Below the pieces are notes generated by a model. The model searched no databases. It was not told the DNA's origin and saw nothing but the letters and a program-made list of their open reading frames with translations. A stretch of 64,000 nt of DNA from BD2-11 sp965115885 (lineage in GTDB: Bacteria > Gemmatimonadota > Gemmatimonadetes > Longimicrobiales > Gaopeijiaceae), in assembly GCA_965115885.1 (NCBI GenBank), contig OZ220479.1, forward strand, positions 1,488,001-1,552,000. Direction: 5' to 3'. The position numbers and the translations under genes were made by a program. Within the stretch, counting starts at the first letter, position 1. The number at the start of each line of letters is the position of its first letter. Positions 40,567-49,810 of this stretch are shown one piece after another.

Positions 40567-40687
40567 ATTGCCATCAATATCAACGTCATCAACGTCGGAG
40601 TAGCCGACTGCATGTTTCCGAATCATGGCTCCAGCTTCACGCACAGGCCCGATGCGCGCGCACTGGCCATGCGCATTCACTTCACTA

Positions 40688-41897
40688 GTGTAGTGTCCGG
40701 TTCATATGGTTGATTATGTATCGCCGTTTGGTTACCTTCTCTTCGCGAGAGATTCATTCACCGAGGAGAAGGCGTCATGCGGGTAGCGGTCAAGATCGAG
40801 CTGTCGGAAGCGGAGCGAAAACGCCTGGAACAGTGGACGCGGTCGCGGAGCGCGGCGGTGCGGCTCCAGGAAAGATCGCGAATCGTGCTAATGGCGGCGG
40901 ACGGGATGACGAACAAGGCCATCGCGGAAGCGATGGGGATCGATCGGAACAAGGTCGGCCGCTGGCGGCGCCGGTTCGCGGACGAACGGCTGAAAGGGAT
41001 CGCGAAAGAGCGTCCCCGCGGGGGCAACCACGGGGGCAAATGCTCGAAGGCGCAGGCGGCGCTGAGGAGCGAAGTGATCCGCTTGACGACGCAGACGGAT
41101 CCTCCGGATGCGACGCACTGGTCGTGCCGGTCGATGGCGCGGGCGGCGGGGACGACGCACAGCTTCGTGCACCGGGTGTGGCGGTCGTGCGGGCTGAAGC
41201 CGCACTTGGTGCGGACTTTCAAGGTGAGCGAGGATCCGCTCTTCGAGAAGAAGCTCTGCGACGTCGTGGGGCTGTACCTGAACCCGCCCGAGAATGCGGT
41301 CGTCTTCAGCTTCGACGAGAAGAGCTCGGTCCAAGCGCTGGATCGGACGCAGCAGGGTCTGCCGTTGAAGCGGGGCCGCGCGGGGACGATGACCCACGAC
41401 TACAAGCGCAACGGCACGACGTCGCTCTTCGCGGCGCTGAACGTGGCATCGGGCGAAGTGATCGGGGAGACGTACAAGCGGCACCGCCACCAGGAGGTGT
41501 TGAAGTTCTTGCGCAAGGTGGAGAAGGCGGTGCCCAAGGACCGGGAGATCCACATCGTGCTGGACAACTACGCGACGCACAAGCACGCGAAGGTGATGGA
41601 GTGGATCGAGCGTCAAAAGCGGATCTTCCTGCACTTCACGCCGACGAGCGCGTCGTGGCTGAACTTGGTCGAGCGGTTCTTCTGCACGTTGACTCGGAAG
41701 CGGATTCGGCGCGGCGTCTTCCATTCGGTGAGCGACCTCGAGCGGTGCTTGAGGGACTACATCGAGACCTACAACGAGAACCCGAGGCCCTTGGTCTGGA
41801 CGAAGTCGGCGGACAAGATTCTCGAGAAGGTGAACCGGGCTCGGCAGGCCTTGGCCGTCGCCTCCGCATAATCAACTATATGAACCGGACACTACAC
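40688..41897 (+). mobile_element. IS630-family insertion sequence, copy 1, complete
   Basis: 1210 bp, flanked by TA on both sides (40686-40687 and 41898-41899), as expected for IS630/Tc1 elements. Terminal inverted repeats start GTGTAGTGTCCGGTTCATAT and extend about 30 bases with one mismatch. A single intact transposase lies inside. It sits 122 bases after the first giant lipoprotein gene and ends 19 bases before the start of the second, so the latter's original promoter is likely displaced. Nearly identical to 61408-62617. Confidence 0.95.
40777..41871 (+). CDS. IS630-family transposase
   Basis: 364 residues, full length. N-terminal HTH (MTNKAIAEAMGIDRNKVGRW) and C-terminal DDE domain: Asp in VFSFDEKSS, Asp in IHIVLDNYATHKH and Glu in SASWLNLVERFF. 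It excises and inserts its element at TA. Seven or so residues differ from the second copy in this window, and the frame is intact, so the element may be active. Confidence 0.95.
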   Translation: MRVAVKIELSEAERKRLEQWTRSRSAAVRLQERSRIVLMAADGMTNKAIAEAMGIDRNKVGRWRRRFADERLKGIAKERPRGGNHGGKCSKAQAALRSEVIRLTTQTDPPDATHWSCRSMARAAGTTHSFVHRVWRSCGLKPHLVRTFKVSEDPLFEKKLCDVVGLYLNPPENAVVFSFDEKSSVQALDRTQQGLPLKRGRAGTMTHDYKRNGTTSLFAALNVASGEVIGETYKRHRHQEVLKFLRKVEKAVPKDREIHIVLDNYATHKHAKVMEWIERQKRIFLHFTPTSASWLNLVERFFCTLTRKRIRRGVFHSVSDLERCLRDYIETYNENPRPLVWTKSADKILEKVNRARQALAVASA

Positions 41898-41916
41898 TAG
41901 AGACCTTGCCAACACC

Positions 41917-44900
41917 ATGAACAGAATCAAGCTCTTTACTACAACTATGATGATGCCTCTCGTCCTTGCGGCGTGCGGCGACGGCCGTTACCCGACCATT
42001 CCACTGGAGCGTCTCGCCCCCGTGGGTACGATTTCCGGGTCGGTGATGATCGAGGGCTCGGCGGCCGTTGGCGTCACGGCGACTCTCTCTTCGGGTGTTT
42101 CCGCAGCGGTCGACTCGGCCGGCGGGTTCTCGCTCGGGCGGGTCGAGGTCGGCACCCACACGGTTGCGATCTCGGGATTCCCGGAGGACGCGACGTTCGT
42201 GCAATCGACTCGGTCCGCAACCATTTCAGCGGACGGCCAGCACGTGACTTTGAGCTTCGTCGGCGAATACGTGCGTTCTTCGGCGGTGGTCGGTCGCGTA
42301 TCCGCAACCGGCACGGCCACGAACGGCGGGGGCGCTCCGCAAACATCGCTGTCCGGGGTGACGTTGACGTTGATCGGCCAGCATGGAACGACAGAGGCTG
42401 TACAGACGGGGATCGACGGCGGCTTCGCATTCGCGGGGCTCCGAGCGGGCACCTACGCGGTTGCGATCTCGGGGTTCCCGGAGGACGTCTCGTTCAATGT
42501 GGAATCCAGGACAGTGGCGGTGGCGGTCGACGAGGTCGGCAACGTCGACTTTGTCGGTTTCGTACACGCGTCGAACGCAGCGGCGCAGCGGAAGACGATC
42601 ACCGGCAAGGTGATCGCGCCGCAGGGCGGCGGGCGAGGGCAAGCGGGCGTGCTGCTCTCGGCGACCAAGGTGGGAGACACCCTTGCGGTGGATACGACGA
42701 CCACCGACGCGACGGGCACGTTCACCTTGAGCGTGGAGGAGTCGGGGCAATATCGTATCGAGGCGTCGAGAGAGAGATTCGGTTTCGACTATCCGAACGG
42801 CAGCCAGTCGGTTTCCGTGACTTCCGCAGACGGCAGCACGGTATTCGGGGACATTCAGGCGAACACGTGGACCATCCTGGATCTGACTGCGGAGCGAGGG
42901 ACGGACAGCGCGACGGTGGTGTTGCGGTTCTTCAGCATGAAGCGAGAATCAGGTCGCAACTACGGCTTTCCCGACGGGCATGAATACGATTCTCTCTCGG
43001 CTTTTTATCGAAGCGAGGACGGCAGATTTCTGCCTGCCACGTTCACTTTCCAGGACGACGACAGCAGAGAGTCAGCAGTGGTGGCCGTCGGAAACGGCGG
43101 AGGCGCGTTCCCCGACGATACTTTCACCATCAGGGTCGTGGTGGACTCGAAGGTGGCTGACAGGAAGGGTACTGTCTTGAGGTCGGCAATCGAAACCGTG
43201 GTGGTGCCGGCCAAGACGGACACGCCGACGCAACGTCAGACGATCACGGGCAAGGTGATCGCGCCGCAGGGCGGAGGCAGAGGGGAGGCGGGCGTTCTGG
43301 TGTCGGCGACCAAGGTCGGGGACACGGTCGCGGCGGCTGCCGCGACGACCGATGCGACCGGAACGTTCACGCTGACCGTGAGCGATCCCGGCGATTACGA
43401 CGTCGAGGCGTCCAAGAACAGGTACGGGTTCAACTATCCGAACGGCAGCCAACGGGTTTCGGTGGCGGCCGGAGCGAACGAGAGCTTCGGCGACATCCAG
43501 TCGAACACGTGGCAAGTCCTCGATTTGACGGCGGAGCGCGCGTCGGACATGACGAAGGTGATCATGCGGTTCTCCAGTTTGGCGGCGATAGCCGGTCGCG
43601 ACTACGGAGTGCCCGAAGGGACCACCGGAGGCATCAAGTACACGTCTCAGTACCGGGACGTGGGCGGCGAGTGGAAGCACGTCGATTTCGCGTACCATGG
43701 AAGCAACCAGGATGCGTTTCTGGCTTTCCCCTGGCAAGGTGGCGGACAGGCCGGGAGCGTGTTCCCCGACGACACGTTCACGATCAGGATCCAGGTGACG
43801 GCGAAGGACAGTCTGAAACAGACTCTCGACAGCGTGTTCACCGCGGCACTGGTGCCGGCCAAGACCGACGACGAGACGCAACGTCAGACGATCACGGGCA
43901 AGGTGATCGCGCCGCAGGGCGGCGGCAAAGGGGAGGCGGGCGTTCTGGTGTCGGCGACGAAGGTCGGGGACACGATCGCGGCGGATACGGCGACGACCGG
44001 CGCGGCGGGGACGTTCACGCTGACCGTGGCGGATCCCGGCGAATACGACGTCGAAGCGTCCAAGAACAGGTACGGTTTCGACTATCCGAACGGCAGCCAG
44101 CGGATTTCGGTGACCGCCGGAGAGGACGAGAGTTTCGGCGAAATCCAGTCGAACACGTGGAAGATCCTCGATCTGACGGCGGAGCGGGTCTCCGGCGCTC
44201 CCAAGGTCATCCTGCGGTTTTTCAGTGTGGATGCGATACCCGGTCGCGACTACGGAGTGCCCGAAGGGACCGCGAGAGGCATCAATTACACGTCTCAGTA
44301 CAGGGACGTGAGCGGCGAATGGAAGTACGTCGAATTGGATTTCCATGGGGACGACGACGACGCGTACATCGTCACCGTCTGGCAGGGTGGCGGACAAGCC
44401 GGGAGCGTGTTCCCCGACGACACGTTCACGATCAGGATCAGGGCGCGGGCGAGAGACAGTCAGGACAGAACGTTGGACACCGTGTCGACCGAGACGCTGG
44501 TGCCGGCCAAAGCGGAGGGAACCGGTCGGCGGCAGACGGTCGACGGCAGGGTGATCGCACCGCAGGGCGGCAAGGGTGAGCCGGGCGTGCTCGTGGCGCT
44601 GACGCAGGCGGGAAGCTCGACGCCGGCCGATACGACGACCACGAACGCGACGGGCGCGTTCACCCTGACCGCGAAGGAGCCCGGCCTGTACGAGGTCCAT
44701 GCGTCGAAGAACAGGTACGGCTTCGACTATCCGGACGGCGACCGACGCGTGCAGGTGGCCGCGGGAGAGAGCGAGGCGTTCGGCGACATCCAGTCGAACA
44801 CGTGGCGGATCCTCGATTTGACGGCGGAGCGGGCGCCGGACACGACGAAGGTCATCATGCGGTTCTTCAGCTTGAACGCCCTGCCCGGTCGCGACTACGG

Positions 44901-46125
44901 AGCGCCCGAAGGGAACGTCGGTCCCATCAGCTACCAGTCTCAGTATCGGGACCGGGGCGGTACCTGGAAGTACGTGGTTCCCGCGTTCCATGGCGACGAC
45001 CGCGCCGCGTTTCTGGTCTACGTCTGGCAGGGTGGCGGACAGGCGGGAAGCAGGTTCCCCGACGACACGTTCACGATCAGGATCAAGGCGGTTTCGAAGG
45101 ACGGCGGAGGCGCGACGTTGGACAGCGTGTTCTCCACGGCGCTGGTACCGGCCAGGCCCGGTCGGCCGAGTCAGCGGCAAACGATCGTCGGCAGAGTGAT
45201 CGCGCCGCAGGGGGGAGGCAAAGGGGAGGCGGGCGTTCTGGTGTCGGCGACCAAGGTCGGGGACGCGACGGCGACGGACACGGCGACGACGGATGCGACG
45301 GGAGCGTTCACGCTCGTCGTGGGGGATCCCGGCGAGTACGACGTCGAGGCGCGCAAGGAACGGTACGGCTTCGACTATCCGAACGGCAGCCGGCGGGTGT
45401 CGGTGGCTGCGGGAGAGAACAAGGCGTTCGGCGACGTCCAGGCGAACACGTGGCGGATCCTCGATCTGACCGGAGCGCGGGCGACGGATTCCACGAAGAT
45501 CGTGATGCGCTTCTTCAGCGTGAGAAGGAGGTCCGGTCGCGACTACGGATTGCCGAGCGGGAACGTCGGAGCTGTGGTCTATTCGTCCAAGTACCGGGAC
45601 GCGGACGGGACATGGAGGAACGTCGATCTCGAGAACCACGGCGACGGTCGGGACGCGTTCCTGGGCGCCGTGGGGCGGGGCGGCAGGCGAGCCGGGCGCA
45701 CGTTCCCGGCCGACACGTTCACGGTCAGGATCGTGGCGAAGTCGACGAATCGTCGTGGAGGGAGAGGCGCGACGTTGGACAGCGCGATCGCCACGGCGGT
45801 GGTGCCGGCGAAGGCGAGCGGAATGGCGCAGCGGAGCGCCGTCTCGGCTCTTCCGTCGGTCGCGGATCCGGGCGGATCGAATGCGGCGGCGTCCTTCTCG
45901 GACGGCGTAGCGCGAGAGACCGGAAGGGGCGGTGCGTTGGAGGTCGCGGAGGCCACCGCCCGGGAACTCGGAACGGCGAGCGGTCGGCCCGCGAGGGTCG
46001 TGCGGCAGGAGGAAGGAGACGCCGGGGTCGACGGAGTGCGGGATCGAGACCGGATGGAGCTCGGTCGAGGAGCGGTTGGAGGGGACCGAGACGGTCGAAC
46101 TCGCGACCGTGCGGGAGCCGGATAA
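41917..46125 (+). CDS. giant lipoprotein with five tandem 215-residue modules
   Basis: 1402 residues. Signal peptide with lipobox LVLAAC (Cys20). Two carboxypeptidase-regulatory-like domains (about 35-215, with TISGSVMIEGSA and GLRAGTYAVAISGFPED) are close to those of the paralogue at 35860. Then five modules of about 215 residues start near residues 224, 439, 655, 871 and 1086. Each begins (R/K)QTI-GKVIAPQGG, contains GVLVSATKVGD, YGFDYPNGS and NTWRILDLTAER, and ends FPDDTFTIRI plus VPAK. The tail is low-complexity and Arg/Gly-rich. Likely an outer-surface repeat protein. The start has no obvious Shine-Dalgarno, and the IS630 end is only 19 bases upstream. Confidence 0.8.
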   Translation: MNRIKLFTTTMMMPLVLAACGDGRYPTIPLERLAPVGTISGSVMIEGSAAVGVTATLSSGVSAAVDSAGGFSLGRVEVGTHTVAISGFPEDATFVQSTRSATISADGQHVTLSFVGEYVRSSAVVGRVSATGTATNGGGAPQTSLSGVTLTLIGQHGTTEAVQTGIDGGFAFAGLRAGTYAVAISGFPEDVSFNVESRTVAVAVDEVGNVDFVGFVHASNAAAQRKTITGKVIAPQGGGRGQAGVLLSATKVGDTLAVDTTTTDATGTFTLSVEESGQYRIEASRERFGFDYPNGSQSVSVTSADGSTVFGDIQANTWTILDLTAERGTDSATVVLRFFSMKRESGRNYGFPDGHEYDSLSAFYRSEDGRFLPATFTFQDDDSRESAVVAVGNGGGAFPDDTFTIRVVVDSKVADRKGTVLRSAIETVVVPAKTDTPTQRQTITGKVIAPQGGGRGEAGVLVSATKVGDTVAAAAATTDATGTFTLTVSDPGDYDVEASKNRYGFNYPNGSQRVSVAAGANESFGDIQSNTWQVLDLTAERASDMTKVIMRFSSLAAIAGRDYGVPEGTTGGIKYTSQYRDVGGEWKHVDFAYHGSNQDAFLAFPWQGGGQAGSVFPDDTFTIRIQVTAKDSLKQTLDSVFTAALVPAKTDDETQRQTITGKVIAPQGGGKGEAGVLVSATKVGDTIAADTATTGAAGTFTLTVADPGEYDVEASKNRYGFDYPNGSQRISVTAGEDESFGEIQSNTWKILDLTAERVSGAPKVILRFFSVDAIPGRDYGVPEGTARGINYTSQYRDVSGEWKYVELDFHGDDDDAYIVTVWQGGGQAGSVFPDDTFTIRIRARARDSQDRTLDTVSTETLVPAKAEGTGRRQTVDGRVIAPQGGKGEPGVLVALTQAGSSTPADTTTTNATGAFTLTAKEPGLYEVHASKNRYGFDYPDGDRRVQVAAGESEAFGDIQSNTWRILDLTAERAPDTTKVIMRFFSLNALPGRDYGAPEGNVGPISYQSQYRDRGGTWKYVVPAFHGDDRAAFLVYVWQGGGQAGSRFPDDTFTIRIKAVSKDGGGATLDSVFSTALVPARPGRPSQRQTIVGRVIAPQGGGKGEAGVLVSATKVGDATATDTATTDATGAFTLVVGDPGEYDVEARKERYGFDYPNGSRRVSVAAGENKAFGDVQANTWRILDLTGARATDSTKIVMRFFSVRRRSGRDYGLPSGNVGAVVYSSKYRDADGTWRNVDLENHGDGRDAFLGAVGRGGRRAGRTFPADTFTVRIVAKSTNRRGGRGATLDSAIATAVVPAKASGMAQRSAVSALPSVADPGGSNAAASFSDGVARETGRGGALEVAEATARELGTASGRPARVVRQEEGDAGVDGVRDRDRMELGRGAVGGDRDGRTRDRAGAG
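42588..45825 (+). repeat. five tandem ~645-bp coding repeats
   Basis: The five modules of the lipoprotein are similar at DNA level, most strongly around the GTGATCGCGCCGCAGGGCGG segment that starts each. Period about 640-650 bp, a multiple of three in effect, so recombination would add or remove modules in frame. One diverged copy exists at the 3' end of the upstream paralogue. Confidence 0.8.
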
Positions 46126-46424
46126 GGCGAATTCGACGCGACCCCATCGGCCGGCAGCCGCTCGACCGATGGGGTCGCGGTCTCCGCGCAAGCGTCGGTC
46201 GACCCGCTCGCACATGGCCTCTTCGGGAACGCCGCCGGTGCATTCGGCGTCGTCCAAGGCGGGTAGCGCGGGCGGGTAGCGCGCCCGCGATCCTCGCCCT
46301 CGCGGATCCGGCGGCAGGCGTTCGGGCAGGGCTTGAACCGACGGTACCTCGGAGGTCCGTTCCGTCCGATACGGTGCGGGACGGTTGCGCGAGTTCCGGC
46401 ATCTCGATTCCCGCCGAACCGACC
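46126..46424. other. short gene-free gap
   Basis: No gene seen between the lipoprotein stop and the convergent integrase fragment. No strong hairpin with T-run identified. Confidence 0.4.
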
Positions 46425-47004
46425 TCAGGTGCAAGCCCTACGCCGTTCGTCGAGCGCTTCCCGGAGTTGCGTCTCGCTGGTGTGCTGGTAGCACCGGAGC
46501 ACGGTCTTGGCGTCCCTCCAGCCGCCGAGTTCGCACAGCACCTTGAGCGGCAGATCCATGAGATCGGAGGCGAACTTCCGCCTCAGCGAGTGCCAGCCCC
46601 TGCCGCGCTTCGGCTCGAGCCCCGCGAGCTTCTCGGCTTTCTGCCACCAAGCGCGCGTCCGCCACGCAGCCACCCAGTCCGCAGGATTCCTCAGGGCGGG
46701 CAACACCGGCGCGTCCCCGACGCCCGAACGTCTCGCCAAGGCGTCCTCGAGAACGGACAGCGCGTCGGCGGTGACGGGCGTGGTGTGCTCGTGGCCCGTC
46801 TTGTCGTGCTCGGCCCTCCACCGGACGGCCCGACCGTCGAAGTCGACGTCGGACCACCGGAGCTTGCGGATGGCCCCGATACGATGTCCCGTCTCGTGCG
46901 CGAGCACGAGCGCGACCCGGAAGCGCCAGTCGACTTCCGCCGACACCCGGAGCAATGCCTGGTACTCCTCCTCGGCCAGCACGACTCGCGTCGGGTTCTT
47001 CTCC
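46425..47004 (-). pseudogene. tyrosine integrase, C-terminal catalytic part (copy 2, split by IS)
   Basis: Reads PREKNPTRVVLAEEEYQALL through ALVLAHETGHRIGAIRKLRW (Arg I), DKTGHEHTTPV, HSLRRKFASDL (HxxR), LGGWRDAKTVLRCYQHT (His and the catalytic Tyr) to the stop. The catalytic residues are intact, unlike copy 1. The N-terminal part lies at 48629-48942 beyond the IS1182-family element, so the gene was whole before insertion. Confidence 0.88.
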
Positions 47005-47008
47005 CTAG

Positions 47009-48624
47009 GAGCTTGCGCGGCAGAAGGGCCTGCGATTGGGCGTGAAGTCCCGGCAGTCGGGCCTCCAACCCGGATTTCCGGCAACCAAACCGCTCGGATG
47101 ACGACAAGAGCCGATTATCAGCGGAGGAAATCGCCGCATTCCAGGTCCCAATGGACCCCGGAAGCTCCCGGACACGATGGCTTGGCCCTCACACCGCCGA
47201 CAGGACATGCAATCGCCGCATGTTGAGCGCCAAGCACACCAGATCCCACTCGCCGCGCACACTCTCCAAGCCACGGAGGCTGAACCTCCTGAACCCCATC
47301 GCCTCCTTGATCCACCCGATCGGAGCCTCCGCCATCCATTTTCGCTTCGCGTACACCGCACGACCCTCCGGGGTAGCCAGCTTCTCCACCATGCGCGCCC
47401 GCGCCGGGTACCGCTCCGAGTCCGCCTTCTCGACCTCCTTCCCCTCCCGGCCCAGCGCAACGTAGCCATCGATCTCGCGATCCTCGAGCGCCGCCAGATC
47501 GCCCTCGTTTCCGTACCCCGCGTCCGCCAGCACCTTGCGCGGCGTCTCTCCCGCCACTTCCTCCACCTCCTCCACCATCTCGGTCAGCTGGCCTTGGTCG
47601 CTCGCGTTGTCCGTCACCGCCGTCCCCACCACCAACTGGCTCTCCCCGTCCACCGCCACCTGCGCGTTGTAGCACTGCTGGAAGCCTTCCGTGCTCGTCT
47701 TCATGATCCGACTCTCCGGATCCGTGAAGTTCGACTGCGCACGCTCCTCCGGCTCTCCGTACGCCCGCTTGTACGCCCGCCCTCCCTTCGCATTGCGCTC
47801 TTGGCCCGGCTCGCGGCCCCGGGCGTCGTCCAACGCTCGAGCCTCCGCCCCGGACGCTCCTTCGCCGCCTGAATCGCCGCCAAGCGATCCTCCCGACGCT
47901 TCAGTTCCTCGAGCAACCGCTCCTCGCCCCGAGCACCTCTCTCGTCGCGCTCGTCCTCCTCCGCATCCGACTTCGCCAGCAACTCCGCGATCTCCTCCTT
48001 CAGGCGCTCCTCCTCCGGACCCATCCGTCCATAGCTCATCGCCTTACGCTTGCTCGCGTTGGCTCGAATCTTCGTCCCGTCCACCGCCACCTGCCCCAGT
48101 CCCGCGAATCCCATCTCGCGCGCCAGACGCACGATCTCCACCAGCAACCCTTTGAACGCTTCCAAGTTCTTCTTGCGAAAGTCGCACAGCGTCCGGTGCT
48201 TCGGGAAGTTGCCCGCCGCCAGAACCCGCAGCGGCACATCCTCCATCAACTTGCGCGCCAGCTTGCGCGACGAGCGCACTCCCGTCGCATATCCGTACAC
48301 CCACAGCTTCACCATCATCCGCGGCGCGTACGGGCTGTTGCGCCGCCCGTCCCCCTGGTAGCGTTCGTAGAATGCGCTCAAGTCCACGGAATCCACCAAG
48401 TCGCTCACATGGTGCGCGAGATGTCCTTCGGGAATCCACTTCCTGGGATCGGGCGGAATCAGAAACTGCTGATCTGGCTGGTATTTCCGGAACCGCGTCC
48501 CCATGGTCTCTCCCGTGCGCTGGACTTCGCTGGCTAACCCCATGTGTTGAATGAATATAACCCTTGCTTCCGCTCCGCGCCACGGACCCGCCTCACACCA
48601 CCACCTTTTCTGCCGCGCAGGCTC
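47009..48624 (-). mobile_element. IS1182-family insertion sequence inside an integrase gene
   Basis: 1616 bp. Ends are inverted repeats GAGCTTGCGCGGCAGAA (left) and GAGCCTGCGCGGCAGAA (right, reversed), each flanked by CTAG (47005-47008, 48625-48628), either a 4-bp target duplication or a shared palindromic target. Joining the flanks restores the integrase reading ...LKGLEKP(R)-EKNPTRVV. The transposase inside is frameshifted. Confidence 0.9.
47189..48504 (-). pseudogene. IS1182-family transposase, frameshifted
   Basis: Starts at ATG 48504 with MGTRFRKYQPDQQFLIPP. The N-terminal half (YAPRMMVKLWVYGY, VLAAGNFPKHRTLCDFR, VAVDGTKIRANASKRKAMSY) is in one frame to about 47850. The C-terminal DDE half (NFTDPESRIMK, YNAQVAVDGESQLVV, VLADAGYGNEGDL, KWMAEAPIGWIKEAMGFRRF) continues in the next frame. 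IS1182 transposases are normally one frame, so this is probably inactivated. Confidence 0.9.
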
Positions 48625-48628
48625 CTAG

Positions 48629-48942
48629 GCTTCTCGAGGCCCTTCAGGGGGTTCGAGACGAGGAGCGGGCGGCCCCGTTCGTCCTTCGACTTCGCGGCCC
48701 AATTGAGCACCGCGACCAGGAACTTCAGGTCGTGCCCGACGGTGCAGTCCGACACCGGCCTGCCGCTCGGGCCGACCGTGCTCGCTCTCCGTTCGCGGAT
48801 GAACCGGTCCCAATCCCTCTGGGAAAGGGTCTCCGGTTCGCGGTTCCGTCCGAAGAACTCGAGAAACATCTTGGCGGTGGCCCTGTCGTGCCACTGAGCT
48901 TGCCCATCCTTTGGTGGGCGTCACCTCCTCGTCGTAGCTGTC
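48629..48942 (-). pseudogene. tyrosine integrase, N-terminal part (copy 2), itself truncated
   Basis: Segments LSQRDWDRFIRER, DDLKF-like HDLKFLVAVLNWAAKSKDER and LVSNPLKGLEKP match copy 1 in order. DEEVTPTK near 48935 is the last matching piece; upstream of it sequence belongs to another element (long A run GGAAAAAAAATGGGG), so about 110 N-terminal residues are lost. The remaining C-terminal part is at 46425-47004. Confidence 0.85.
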
Positions 48943-48944
48943 CG

Positions 48945-49800
48945 TGGAAAAAAAATGGGGTTTCTGGGGGCTCCTGCGGCGGCCGATGGGTCCAGCGATC
49001 CGTCTTGATGGCAACTGTCAATCTCCCGAGGACTTCTCCGATTCCGCGCAACTCTTGGATTCCGACCCGTCAAACGCCGACTTTCCGGGCCCAGTGGAGC
49101 CCGTCAACCGGGTTTCGGTGCGGATGAGGGCGTTCGGCGCTCCCGGCCTACGCCGCGACCGAGGCCTGAGCCGTCGCCAGTCCCTGCAGGCTACGCGGCG
49201 TCCCGAATCCGACGCGCTTCCACATGAGCAACCCCAGGTTGAACGCCGCCGCCTGCATCAAGATCCGTTTTCAGATCTCTTCCCGCCCTCGCACGTGAAG
49301 CCGCCGCAGACCTCCCGTGTCCAGCATGCGCGCAAAGCCCCGCTCCACCTTCTCGCCCCTCGCCTTCATCAACCGCTTCCCACGCTTGCCCCGGACCCTG
49401 CGCCGATTCGCATAGATCGCCTCCCGCTCCTCCCGCTTCCCCTTCCATCTCCGCCGACCGCGATCCGGCTCGCTCACGTAGCTCCGCACTCCCCGCTCCT
49501 TCAACCCCGTCATCGTCGCGTTCGCGTGATACCCCTTGTCCGCCACGACCTCCTTCGGATCCTTCCCAAGCTCCCCCAGCGTCTCCGGCATCGACGCCAC
49601 GTCTCCCCCGTCCATCGACTGCACCGTCGCCGCCACCACCGCCCCCGTCTCCATGTCCACCGCCTGCTCCAACTTGTGGGCCATGTGCGTGCGACCGTCC
49701 TTCATCTTCGTGACCCGAGCCTCCGGGTCGCGCGGATGCGCCCACTCCTTGTTCGACGCCTTGTTCACCCGCTTCCGGTCCAGCTTCGCCTTCGAGGACC
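48945..49800 (-). pseudogene. DDE transposase remnant, fused in frame to the helicase fragment
   Basis: From about 49800 downward: NKEWAHPRDPEARVTKMKDG, AVDMETGAVVAATVQ, VVADKGYHANATMTG, VRSYVSEPDRGRRRW, YANRRRVRGKRGKRLMKARG and FARMLDTGGLRRLHVRG are the C-terminal half of an IS5/IS1182-like transposase. A TGA at 49269-49271 interrupts GREEI-(stop)-KRILMQAAAFNLGLL; the frame then continues to about 49149. The N-terminal half is missing, replaced by helicase coding sequence. 48945-49148 is probably the element's non-coding end. Confidence 0.78.
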
Positions 49801-49810
49801 GCCTGTAGAT

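Noticed and set aside
47701..47870. Programmed frameshift in the IS1182-family transposase
   Set aside because: The family normally uses one frame, and the shift lies in an ordinary GC-rich stretch, so decay is more likely.
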